This document shows positions 46,491-58,281 of a DNA stretch of 64,000 nt, in pieces. Positions within the stretch are counted from its first letter, which is position 1. Each line of letters begins with the position of its first letter. Position numbers and translations under genes: made by a program. The notes under the pieces were generated by a model that was given only the letters and a program-made list of their open reading frames with translations, ran no database searches and was not told where the DNA came from. Location: positions 19,136,492-19,200,491 of the forward strand of contig NC_079375.1 in NCBI RefSeq assembly GCF_021018895.1. The letters are read 5' to 3'. Source of the DNA: Seriola aureovittata (lineage: Eukaryota > Chordata > Actinopteri > Carangiformes > Carangidae).

Positions 46491-48779
46491 CTACATGTGT
46501 TTTCTTTTTTTTTTCATTTCTGGAAATTTTAGTAAAGCCCAGCTGAATTCTGACCTTTAGCAGTTGTAAAAGAGGAGTCACGTGCGGATCACAGGGGTCA
46601 TGTTGGCCTCTGTGGCCTCAGCGCCATCTCTGAGCTGAAGAGAACAATAATCCTCACCGCTCTCTCTGCACAGGCTTCTGCCTCAGTCAGCAGGAACATG
46701 TTCATTCATCCAAACAGGTTCCCTTTTCACCAATTCTCAGTGATTTGTTGGACAGTTTAGTTTGCATTTTCACCAGCTGACTTCCCAGAAAAGAGCATGT
46801 GACAATTGCACACATGCTGCACAGTTAAAGAAGGAATATGGACTTGCAATGTCTATATTTGACATATTGCATTACAAAGAATATTCGTAATATAAGAGTT
46901 CTGTGTGTATTATTCAGACAGCAAAGGTTGCATCAGGTGTTTTCCTGCTATTTATGTTGCTAACTCCTTCTGTCACTGGGACCAGAATATATGGTGTGAT
47001 TTACAGCAGAGCACATGACTGAAACTTCTTGGAAATTTTTGGAAATGAGGCACTGTCATGCAATCTGTTGTGCAAGACGGTGTAAACACTCCCCGCTCCT
47101 CTCCTTTTCCAACTGTGTCTCACGCAGGTGATCTCTGCGGAGTTGAATGACGGTGATGTCATCAGGCAATCCCCTCTGAATGTGCATAGTCATGATCACA
47201 AGAGGAGAGGAGGCGAAGGTTGTCCTTGAGTTGCACAACCCAGTTCAACCTCTCATGTGAGACAGACCATGTGATTTTATTCTATTTAATGCTTTATAAA
47301 ACCTTACAGATACCATCAGTAGTGGAACAATTACAAAACATTCCATCAGTTATTTTAATGTTTCCCCATTATTATTTTCTGTTGCTCTCACGGTACATTT
47401 ATGTGTTCTTCTGCTACGTGGGTTTCCTCCCACAGTCGATGCAGGTTAGGTTGACCCAAAGCTCAAAACCCAGACGAAGATAAGAAGGCAAAAGAAATGG
47501 ATGGACATGCATGAATGAATGGATGGTCACTGTGTGTGTTGGCAGTAGAGATGTACGCATGCTAAAGATTTAGCATCTCAATTTGTGATACTTAAATAAT
47601 AATAATAAAACTTTTAACTTTTAAGGCAAACTAAATGAACTTAAACTGTTTATTTCCTTGTCATAACTATATAACAGTATATCAATATAACCAAGTTTAA
47701 TAAATATAATGTTTGAGGTCAACATGTATACCTTTATATAACACACAGGCAACACTAATTAATCTATATAATGAGAGCTTTAAGGACATATAGTATTTTA
47801 AAGCACTTAAAACAGCTCATAACCTCAGGTCCTGCGGTTCCACTTGGCACTGTGTGAAAGGTTGTCTGGCTCGTGACTGCGGGGTGTGACGCTAACTCGT
47901 GTAATGTGGCATTGTTGTGATGGAAGGAAAAAGGTTATTTTAAGATTAGAGCATGGGAGGGCTGATGTAAGTGCTGTGAAGCTACTTTTACCTTGCAGTG
48001 AAGTCAGTCCCCAGAAAGGTTGAGGTTTAACGTATCGTCACTGGTGCCTGCGGGCTGTGTTGTATTGTAGGTCAAAGTTCAAGAGAAGTATTATCTAGGT
48101 GTTTCTAAAATAAGAGAAGAATTCGATGATCTGAAAAGTCACGGTGCACTTTGAATTGTTATATGTGGTGCACACTGGGAACATATTGCATAACATAAGC
48201 CGGGGGTTTAATGTATACAGAAATGTATTATACTTGCTCACTGTGCAAAAGATTAATAGGAAACAGAAATCAGTGAACTGATCATGTAGCGACGGAAAAG
48301 GTAAACACCAAGTGCAGATAACACTATTGCAGAATAAAAGGGAAAATCAACCATGAAATATACACTCAGTCATCTTTTTCTTTGGTACACCTGACTAAAA
48401 CTAATACAGTCTAATACGACTGTCTTACAGGAAATCCTCCGTCATGAAGATTATAATGTTTTATAGTTTTTGTCTGAAGTTTATGGTGATGTTGAATTCA
48501 GCTGTGTCATACTGAGAAGTGTTTTCCAATCAATCTAACCCATTATATCGATGAGGGAAGAGTAAATAATAGAAACGCCATTCAAAACTGAAAACTGTAA
48601 CCTTCATCCAGGTAGGATTTATTGTGGGACTGCTGTATTATACTATTCACTAACTCAATCCACTAATCCAAACTGAACTGGACATCACTGAGGAAATACA
48701 ATCCACTTTATGGTGGAATTTCCCCTTAAGGTTTGTAAGTCATTGCTGCAGAAAGGAAGAACGTATCCTTCACCATCCT

Positions 48780-48910
48780 TTACTTAAGTAACGAGAAACT
48801 ATAGAGTGTTGAGCAAAACGTGTAATATTTCTATCCAACACGCAGTGGAGTAGAAGTATACAGAAGCATAAACCGGAAATGTGCAAGTGCCTAAAGACTT
48901 GTACTTTCCA
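48780..48910 (+). repeat. second copy of 'GTGGAGTAGAAGTAT' dispersed repeat
   Basis: CGCAGTGGAGTAGAAGTATA, then CAGAAGCATAAACCGGAAAT and a GTGCAAGTGCCTAAAGACTT tail fit the same family as the copy near 10.9 kb, here closer to consensus. Confidence 0.5.
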
Positions 48911-49251
48911 CAACTGCTTATGGCTGTAGAATATGAATGAGATGTGACACTGGGAATTTACCGGCTGCAAATGTAGTTAGAGAGTTGGTTAAAGTAGACC
49001 AGAATATCTGTTTTGTGTATTTCTCTAAGCAGATGGGCCGACCAGAGGAACAGAGGTGTCACTGCAATCCGCTCCATCAGCCCACGCCCGCCGCCCACCA
49101 TCCTCACCCTCCGGTCCTCCCTCCCCTTCCTCTCCCCCACATCAGCACATTCCAACACACTGACACTGTAACTGCCAGGACAGATTTTCACGGTGAGGCA
49201 CATGGTCAGTGAGCCAGCCTGCCTGCCTGCCAGCCAGCCGTTGGCCACATG

Positions 49252-49265
49252 CCCCCCCCCCCCCC
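49252..49265 (+). repeat. poly(C) run
   Basis: About 14 C residues in a row, following CTGCCTGCCTGCCAGCCAGC. Confidence 0.85.
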
Positions 49266-50381
49266 GTGATTCTCACATTGCTGCACAATGACAAACTGGG
49301 ATTACTGCAGAGGCTGTGCCCTGGTGGCCTTCAGGGGCATTCATGCTTACAGAGAATATCCAGGCAGTCTGTGTCATATTCGTGCATCATGAGAACACCA
49401 CTAGAGAGGTAAGCATGCATTGTGATTGAATTCACTGTGTGTGCTATATTTGGCATTCAATGACGGTGTTCTTCAGTCTACACAATGCTAATGCACCTGG
49501 TTTTTCCTGCAGCAACATTTGATCTTTCAAGAAAAAGAGCTCCAGCCGTGAGAAACTGACACGAGCAAAGCCAACTCTATTTATACTATAGTCAATTCTC
49601 AACAATAAATAATAGGTGACAATGTTATTTCATCATTAGTCTGTTTTAAGTGTCAGAACCGTCGTATGTAATTCAGTTTTTCTGCAGTTGTTACAATAGG
49701 TGATAATGAGTGTTATTCCTGTGTGATCTTCCCATTGTGCACGACACCAGCTGGACAGAAACAAGGTCAGAAAGACCCGAGTGGCCACCTACACAGAATG
49801 AAAACAGACTTTCAGGCTAAGCAGACATTTTCCCAAAATAGTTAGTCCATGCTCCAAGAGCGGAAATCAGGGTTTGGTGCTTTCTATATTTAGCTTTCTT
49901 GTGTTCTCTGGGTGTCTGACAGCCACAGTGAGAGGCCTGAGGTCTCTCCTCTCCCGAGTGAGATATAAATAAAAGACTAATGAGAGGAAATGGCTCCAGA
50001 TACACTGTGGGCAGATTTCTCTGGCCAGGCTCCATGTGAACTATCACATTTCTATATTGTATATATCTCAGGGCTGGTTGAAGGTGGTGTTAAAATAGTG
50101 GTCATCACAAGTTCAAATCTTCTGTCTGTGCAGCACGACACATCTTTATTGATATATTAGTACAGTATTGTACTGTAGGAATGCTTCACTTTATTAATCT
50201 TGGATAAGTCTTCATACAAAGGTTGGTATATTAATAAAGACAATTATCAAAATGCAAATTTTGACAGTTAAATTAATCTATCAATAGTACACTAAGGCCA
50301 TTACAGGGGTTGCTGAATGGACAGAAATTATGACATGGCAGTGGTAATGTGAAGTTTTCCTTAACAGGCATACAGGAATGA

Positions 50382-52128
50382 TTTATTGCAAGGAAGAAGA
50401 AGTGACTGTTAGAGACAATCATAAAAAACACAGTTGGATAATAACACTAGATCTTGCTGATTTGAAGACCTGAACGTACCCTTTGGAGAAGGCAACAATA
50501 GCAAAACTGCTGAAAGCGGAGCACCAGGTCAGTGAAACACAATTTCACATGTTTTGCTAGTGACATGTAGACAAAAACAGATGGCACAATATTGTTACAA
50601 ATCACTTTCATCCCACAGATAAAAACATTTTTATAGAAACATCTTTTTTTTTTTTTTTTTTTTTAAAGAAAGTACTCCCATTAAGAGTGCTCTTCACGAT
50701 ACAAGGCAAACATGAGTAAGGCTTTAGAGTGTAAGACATTTTTAATTTATACTATCTATTCTGTTTTTTAGTTAAATTTACCAGAGCAGATATTTTCCCC
50801 TGGAGAATCACAACATGCAGGACATGTTAGGCTGAAGACTGAAGACCCCCACCGACACAAACGTTATAGTTTAAATGAAAAATATGAGAAATTTCAGAGC
50901 AGTCTTGGGAGAGTGGTTTTATCATCAATGCACACATACCATTTACACCTGTGCCTACAATATTTGCACCAACAACACTTTAAGACAATGACGTGCACAT
51001 TCACTCGACTAAGACACTTGTTGTGATGAGCAAGTAGGCGGGGCTCACAGTGTTGCGTAACACTTGCTGGCGTGCTCCGTGACGTCAGCGTCCTAAAAAC
51101 GTCGTACCACAGAAAAGTTATCAGAAGGAATGGCCAACAATAGTCAAGACATATATTTAAATGTTTAGGTCCCAAACTCTTCATTACACATTGTCAGCTG
51201 AGTAAAAAATAATTAAATGTATGCACTGCATTAATGTGATAAAGTACCATAAGTATCACAGCACTGGGCTCATTTTATCCCAAAGGCATGAATCTGAGCA
51301 AAACAGATCTTGGATTAAAGATGTTTATATCTCAACATGATGCTTCATTAAATCAGCTAAAGACAACACTGTATCATGGTAATCATACTGCAAATAACAG
51401 ACAGGAAAACGGTGGATTAAATGGGATGTGGATTGTCGTGGACCAGTCAGAGCTGATGTTGCTGTGATGAGTTGCAGAATACTTTGTGTTACTATAGTTG
51501 AATTTAACACCAGTTGTTACCGCCCCGATCAAAGATACATGATGGTAACATTTGAGTAGAAGCTCAATGTAAACCTTGATCCCTGAATTCAGTGATTTAA
51601 ACTGGACAAAGACTGTAAAATACTGGTGGGGCACGGTGTCTGAAGACGCTATTATCCGTCTTAAATCTGATATACTTTTTAAGGAGGGGAGGGAAACTTT
51701 GGCTGCATGAATCCACTTAAGGCAAAACAGAGAGGAAATAACAGTCACTGCCCAATGGAGATGAGACTGTGTACAGAGGAAGGAGCCGAATCCATCACTG
51801 AGTGTCAGTGAAAACGATATCTGCTGTTCATAATTATGTACCGGATACCATCACAACTGATAGAGCCAAAGTCTTGTTAGTGGTCAGAGCTGAACTGAAC
51901 CCGTGGCACTGCCAAGGCCAACAGTTTCAGTGAGTAATACAGGCTAATGGGGCAGCCACAACACATCATTACAAATTGCTGTTTTTGAGAAAATCAGGGT
52001 TGAATTGTTAACAGAACAGGTGGTAATGATACGATCACAGTCCACCCCTCACTCCTCCCAACAAAAAGAATACAGCAACATTAATAAGCAAAAAAAAAAA
52101 CAAAACAAAAACGGCTAAGTGGCATCCA
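50382..52128 (-). other. gng12: probable gng12 3' untranslated region
   Basis: Reading the minus strand down from the gng12 stop, the first canonical AATAAA is at 50387-50382, about 1.74 kb on. Another is at 50150-50145. No coding signal is seen in between. Long 3'UTRs are usual for this gene, so 50.4-52.1 kb is probably transcribed but untranslated. A poly(T) run (about 50645-50664) lies inside. Confidence 0.45.
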
Positions 52129-52795
52129 CTACAATATAGTGCAGGGTTTTTTGTCCTTGAAGGGATTGTCTGAAGCGGGGATGCCGATGAGCAGAGGATC
52201 GTTTCTGGCGTGTTCACTGCAGTAGTTCATAAGGTCTGCAGAGGCCTTGGATACCTGCAGAAACAAAGCGCAAGATGCTCACACACAAAAATCAGTCAGT
52301 CCGTTGGTAAACAGTATTTACCTGCATTTACGTAACTTCTAAGAGTTATATGCTCAAAAGCAGTGCTTTTCAAAGTCTGACACTTCTCAGACAAAAGGTC
52401 TACAACTACAATCAGATGCAATGATTTTCCTTACATGTGTTTCACTCTTTTAAAGAAATCCTTACACCTTCCTCAGTGATATCTTACTCAGCAAAAGCAT
52501 GTATGATTTTACATTTTCTAAGTGAATCTTATTTGTGTGAAAACTTTAATATCTCCAGCAGCATTTAACATGTGAAGTTTACAACAATCTGATATATTAA
52601 TAATATAGAAATAGGGATGAGATAATAAGAAATTGGGTGAAATGCAAACAAGAAAAACTGGAGCAGGGATGAAATTTGCTGAGATTTATTGTTGCATTGT
52701 ACCTTTATCCTTTCAATGCTCGCCTCTATTCTCAGCTGCTGCACCGTCCGCCGGGCATGGGCGATGTTATTGGAACTGTGAGCCTTTGAGGACAT
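52129..52795 (-). CDS. gng12: Guanine nucleotide-binding protein gamma-12 subunit (2 coding exons, 72 aa)
   Basis: On the minus strand, coding exon 1 is 52795-52703 (31 codons, starting [16 protein letters not shown]) and exon 2 is 52254-52129 (41 codons plus TAG). A GT-AG intron of 448 bp separates them. The sequence follows vertebrate GNG12 closely: [14 protein letters not shown], then [23 protein letters not shown], then NPFKDKK. It ends in a CaaX box, CTIL; the terminal leucine predicts geranylgeranylation. The length of 72 aa matches human. The GGL domain makes a coiled coil with G-beta and anchors the heterotrimer at the inner plasma membrane. The acceptor lies one base before the ATG, so at least one upstream 5'UTR exon must exist. 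It is tail to tail with gadd45a, as in human 1p31.3. The a/b ohnolog is not resolved. Confidence 0.97.
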
Positions 52796-53925
52796 CCTGG
52801 GCAATATAACACTGTAATGAAGAAAAGCAGGGAAATGTGTGAATAACTCTGAAGAGAACAAAGCACTGGTATACAGTAGCTTCTGCAAGATAAGCAAAGG
52901 TGTAATGAGATTTTAAACACAAATTAAGAAAGATGCTAATGTTTTTTTCTTAGTAAAAGATAAAACATGAAAATAAAGGCTTTTAATATATTTCAAGTCA
53001 GAGAAACACAATAAAAACAACAGCAACCCTGTCAAACAGGGAATGCATTTCAATGCCAGCTCTCAAGCAGGTAAAGTTTGTTTCCGATAACAGGAAGAAC
53101 TTGGTTGTGAGGATGACAGTGAATTGGCAGGTCACAGAGCAGCTATGTGCAGAAGCCGTCTTGTGTGACAGATGAAATCATATGAGTGAATAAGCAAGAA
53201 ATACAGAGGCATGCAGCACCAACACTGTGAAGGGACAAGTGTTATATCAATATTAAGCCAGTGAATGCTTTTTCTACAGGTGAGGCTGATGCATCGTAAA
53301 TCATACAGAGGATGATGGTTCAGTAGGAGGTCAACAACTTCCTCTTCTTCTGCACTGTTACCAAAAGTGACATCAACACTTTTTTTTTTTTTTATGTAAT
53401 TTGGCTGTGCTCCAAGCTGAGGCACATCTGTACACATGCAAAAGCTGAGCAAAAACGCACAATTGTGTTGTGAAATGTTACACATAAAGTTCATTTTGTG
53501 GTGCAGTTTCCCTGCTGCCAGACCTGACAATATAAAGCCACATTGTTCAAACCGTGTGTACACAATCCGATAGCTGCAAAACTGTGACAATGACTGAAAA
53601 TCTGACACTGCAGGATATCTATACTCAAACAAAAAGCCACTGCAATGTAAAGATTTCAGAGCTGTGACTGCAGGGCTGATGTCTGGGAGTTAAATGATCC
53701 AACGCTGCAGTGGGTCGCATGCTGGAGCTGTGATTCCACTTCCTGCTAATCATTTACAGACTGGATGGGAACAAGCCCTGACACATCCTACAGTCCATGT
53801 GGGAAATTGGCTCCAGTGTCTTTCCTCTGCGCTCTCGCTTCCTTTTATTGCCATTTGTCTGTTTCTCATACAAACTCATACAAACACATATTTCCTGTAA
53901 CATTTTTGCAATATGCGCACGCACA

Positions 53926-53928
<3 letters not shown>

Positions 53929-53982
<54 letters not shown>
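53929..53982 (+). repeat. (AC)n microsatellite
   Basis: About 27 AC units, preceded by GCGCACGCACACGCG. Confidence 0.9.
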
Positions 53983-53984
<2 letters not shown>

Positions 53985-54462
53985 GCCTTCTTGAGACACA
54001 CCTCACTGTCACAAAAGCTTTTCTCAGCAGGGAACAGGAAGCGTCAAGTTCAGTTTCTCAGAAGTTTATTGTGAAATTCACAAAAAAAGTTGCTGCAGAT
54101 TCTGGGTTTTATTTCATAAATAAAAATGAAGGTATCATGTTACAGGCTGTGTGTGTTCATTATGCAAATTGTTCCATCTGCAAACTGTTCGAATGTTTCT
54201 CTGGATTTTCTTTAATGTTTAACTTAAATATTTTGTTGCATAAATGCCCCAAATACTTCTTTCAGATTATAAGCGTAGTGTTGTGTCATCAGGTCTCAGT
54301 CACAGTAACTGTAAATAATAGGGATAAAATGGAAAGGTGCAGTAAATGCAACAGCTGAGAGCAACACACATGAACTTAGAACAGCCATAAACAGTCCTAA
54401 AGCCAGTTTTTTATGTTGGACTGTGTGTTTATTTTGTTCCAGCCTGTCTGCACCCTGCTCAC

Positions 54463-54520
54463 CCTGCAGGATGTAGTCCCTCAAGATAGCCTCTGATGCT
54501 GCAGCTGGATCGTACGGCTC
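54463..54520 (-). other. candidate 5'UTR exon of gng12
   Basis: The minus strand has a good donor, CTGCAGG|GTGAGC (exon end 54463), preceded by a short pyrimidine-rich tract and an AG acceptor around 54520. The spacing fits a small non-coding exon 1.7 kb upstream of the first coding exon of gng12, which needs one. This is inference from splice-site look-alikes only. Confidence 0.15.
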
Positions 54521-56261
54521 TTCAGTTGTTTCAGGAACAAAGAGTAAGGGAGGAATAAAGACAAAAAAAAAACGGAAATGGGTAGGGTCGGAAAATCTCC
54601 ATTTTCGGACCTCTGCTTGAGAGTGCCTGATTAGAGAGCTGTATTTTCATCTAAAGATAAGTAATCACTCCGAAAGGAAACGCAGCCAGAGATGACTCAA
54701 AGAGCTGAAATGTGATTGATAACATGAAAGTGACACATGAAAGGGCTATGCATTACAATGCAAAGTTAACAATCATCTAAAGGAAACATTCCCAGCTTAG
54801 TCATAAAGGCGAGGCACCACAGGTGAAGAAAATAAAATCCTTTCATCCATACATGATGAGTGACTGTATTCGTTCCTATAGTCTGGAGGAGCTCTTTAGA
54901 TGAACTTATGCAGGCATAGCGTCATATGTTTGCTTCTCCGACAAACATGAATGAGGTGGTTCAGTACTAGATAATGACTGCATTTTCATTACATTGCAAG
55001 AGTAGTTTAAGACGTGTCTTTAGACGTTTCTTCCAACCATAAAAATAAATGTCCATTCAGGAAGTAAAAATAGTCAACAGGAGCTGTGTTTCCGACTCAG
55101 GAAAAAGATTTCTGATGGTATTACTCCGAGTTCTCATTTCACTGACAGGGTTAGGCATTTATAATAACTATGACTCTCATGACTAACAGGCATCAGTACA
55201 ACAAATACTTGTGTGGCAGTACTTCAATTACAGCGAACTTCTTTGTACTTCACTTGCTTCAAACAAGTAATTTTCTGCTGCCAGGTAAAAACGCCGGCCC
55301 CTGGCACTACCAAGCTCACCAGATAACATAGTTTATAAATTGTGCAATATGCAAACACAGTACAGAAGCTGCTGATCAAGTACAACCATGAATAAAGAGA
55401 TAACATGAGAAGTGCAAACAGGCTTCACACGGCAGGGCTGCAGGGACCGAGATGACACTGAATCTAGTGGATGCTCTTCTGTGTCCAAGTGAGAGATGCT
55501 CAAGCAGCTGTTACAACCAGCAAGGCCAGGGTCACATGACGGGGGGGTAGCCGAGCACTATCACCAATAATATTTCAGAAAAACTGTTTATCAAAAATCA
55601 TGTTTCTTGTATTTTTTTATTGTAAGGGCTTTGAGCTTTTGTCTTCTTCATTATCTGATTAACTGCAGTCAGACAGTCTTACTGGAGCTGGTGGAAGAAA
55701 CTATTTTGAAGGGATCTCTAATGGTGGATATCAAAGCTGATTGATTAGATTACATGAATATACATGAAATGTATGTGGTCATATTTTGGAGGGAGGTACG
55801 GTTGTTTTTAGTTTATGTGCTGCTTTGTTAAAACTAAACTGAGACAGGTTGAGTAACGAGCTTTGCCATGTGTCTCCCTGTGCTGTAGAGAATCTTAATC
55901 ATTTTTAAAACGACAGTAGTGTTACATGATTCTTCACTAACTACCGAAAAACAGCCTTCTCTCCGTCATGTGATTGAGCGTGACATGGAGGGGGAAAAAA
56001 GACACCTCCACGGCTGTAATTTAAGAAGTAGAGACAGAATTAGTAGTTTACAGTTTACTACTCTGTGGCGCCAAAATATCAGTTCAACCAGCATGTGAAG
56101 TGGGAGAAAGAGGCGGCTCTTAAATCCCACTGGCACTCAGAAGTGATCTTTGCAGGCAAACCACCTCAACTGAGTCACTTCAGTCAAACTGTGAAGCTCC
56201 TGTGATGTGATGCCAGCTACTACCAGCACCACCGGTCTGACTGAAACTCTATGGGAGGGCA

Positions 56262-56264
<3 letters not shown>

Positions 56265-56302
<38 letters not shown>
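56265..56302 (+). repeat. (GT)n microsatellite
   Basis: About 18 GT units, ending in GCACACAAGC. Confidence 0.9.
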
Positions 56303-56607
56303 ACACAAGCGTGTGGCATTAAACACCAGCATGTACATATAAGAGCCTTGCAAAAAAAAAGTTACCTCCAAGGATCAGAAAAAAGGACCACCCCCTTTAC
56401 AGCCCACCCTATCACAATACACACACATACAGCAACCGGGACCACCTACTGCACAGAGCTGCGAGGCCCCACTGCTCTGCTGTACCTTACACACACAAAC
56501 CCACCCGCACACATGTGATTCATTAGCACAGTGTTCAAAGTGCCAAGAACAGGGAACCATTATGAGTCAGTGCCATTAACAGCAACACTCAGAGATGAAA
56601 AACTGAC

Positions 56608-56608
<1 letters not shown>

Positions 56609-56641
<33 letters not shown>
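56609..56641 (+). repeat. (GT)n microsatellite
   Basis: About 15 GT units. Confidence 0.9.
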
Positions 56642-56643
<2 letters not shown>

Positions 56644-56753
56644 AGTGCTGCTATACTACAGCTCAGACCCAAAGAAAACTCTTAAATTTGCTGCTGACGA
56701 ATACAAACAGCATCCATTAAAGGCTAAAAGAGGAGTCAGTCCTGTCAGCTCTA

Positions 56754-56754
<1 letters not shown>

Positions 56755-56802
<48 letters not shown>
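56755..56802 (+). repeat. (GT)n microsatellite
   Basis: About 23 GT units; the third GT tract within 550 bp. Confidence 0.9.
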
Positions 56803-56803
<1 letters not shown>

Positions 56804-58220
56804 TCCCTTCACTGAGTATCTGAGGCTTTTCAGACTGTAGCAGTTTTTGTAATAAAGTAGCCTCACTGGAAATAAACTGCTTTAGGGCTTAAATGTTGCC
56901 GGCTGCACTTTAGACTTGACTGACAAGAGGTGATGAGAGGTAGGCAAGGATCATGCCTTTTCCACATTCAAAGCCTTCCATTTAGCTCACCCCGAAATGA
57001 TAGATTAGTCATTTTCTCCACGTCTTTGTGGTTTGAAGGACTAGGGGGAAAATGATAAAAGACATTGTAGGTTATTTTTCTGTGGCTGTAAAGGCTGGCC
57101 TCATTAACTTCAATAACTTGGAGAGGTTTTAAGTAGAACTTATGCAGACTACGGCTGAAATTATGCAGGTTTGATACAGGAAAGAAAACCCCCATGAACG
57201 CCATTTGAAATTCATACACGTATAGAAGAAACAGTCGCACCAGTGTCTGCACGTGACATCCATGTAGGACAGTTTATATGGAGGCCAGGGAAGCACGCTC
57301 CAGTCTGTAATTGGTGTTCTGACATACCCCACTGAAATTTAAGACACTGATATTAAGATAAGAAGATGAGTTGCTATTTTACTGGAAGTTTTTCTTTGTG
57401 CAAGGATGGTTGGGGAAAACATTCTTTTCATTTTATCATTTAATTATTGCTGCTTCACGTTAAAAGCATTCAATTAGTGACCCTCAGGGTGTCTTTTAAT
57501 GTGAAGCAGGAAGAGCAGGAAGAGCAATATATATGTCGCTCAGGTTAGCACTAAATGTGATCGTTTATTAAAATGCACCTTTTTTGCAAGCGAGAAATGT
57601 AACAAGAAGGAGCGATAGTGACTTGATGGATGAAGAGCTGCAGGCAACAGGCTGCATGTTGCCAACATCTCAGCAAGTTGTATGAAAAACTACCTGCACC
57701 ATGTGCAGCATGAAATGAGATAGGGTTGCAATTCATATTTATGAACTTCTGTATTCAAATGTGCAAGATATCATTTGGTTGCAGTGCAAACAGGAACACC
57801 AGTTGCTCCTCTGTTGTGCTCAATACAAATCTTAAAAAGTTAAGGATTGTAACTTTAGGTTTCTTATCATTGATGTTGTTGGAGAGTTTGATACTGACTC
57901 AGTTCTGGTCATTATGCACATTCTGCGGATATAATAAATCGTGCACAGCACCTTTATTTTCTCATCTGCTATAATCCAAATCCAAGTTGACATTTTATTG
58001 CCTGTAACATTTCTGGTGATCATGTTAAAAAGGCCCTGAAATATCTACTGCCTGGCGTCTGTCTGACTTTATACACCAGCTGACAAGTGCAGAACAGTGA
58101 ATTGTGGAAAGGCGATATTTGGTGTCTAGACAGATGTCTGTTGCTTTGAACAAAAGAGAGTTCAAAGACCTGGGCCCCAGCCACAAGCCAGTATATTAGT
58201 TGTTCTCCCTTGTGTACCCG

Positions 58221-58221
<1 letters not shown>

Positions 58222-58280
<59 letters not shown>
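58222..58280 (+). repeat. (CA)n microsatellite
   Basis: About 28 CA units. Confidence 0.9.

Positions 58281-58281
<1 letters not shown>

Larger units (their letters stand above)
46491..50381. other. intergenic stretch between gadd45a and gng12 3' ends
   Basis: No gene is supported. Contains a dispersed repeat at 48.78-48.91 kb and a poly(C) run at 49.25 kb. Confidence 0.5.

Noticed and set aside
53132..53632. 166-codon minus-strand open frame
   Set aside because: Poly-Lys from a T-run, no domain, no splice context and ordinary intronic composition.
53765..54358. 197-codon plus-strand open frame
   Set aside because: Its length comes from bridging an (AC)n tract; the rest has no family resemblance.
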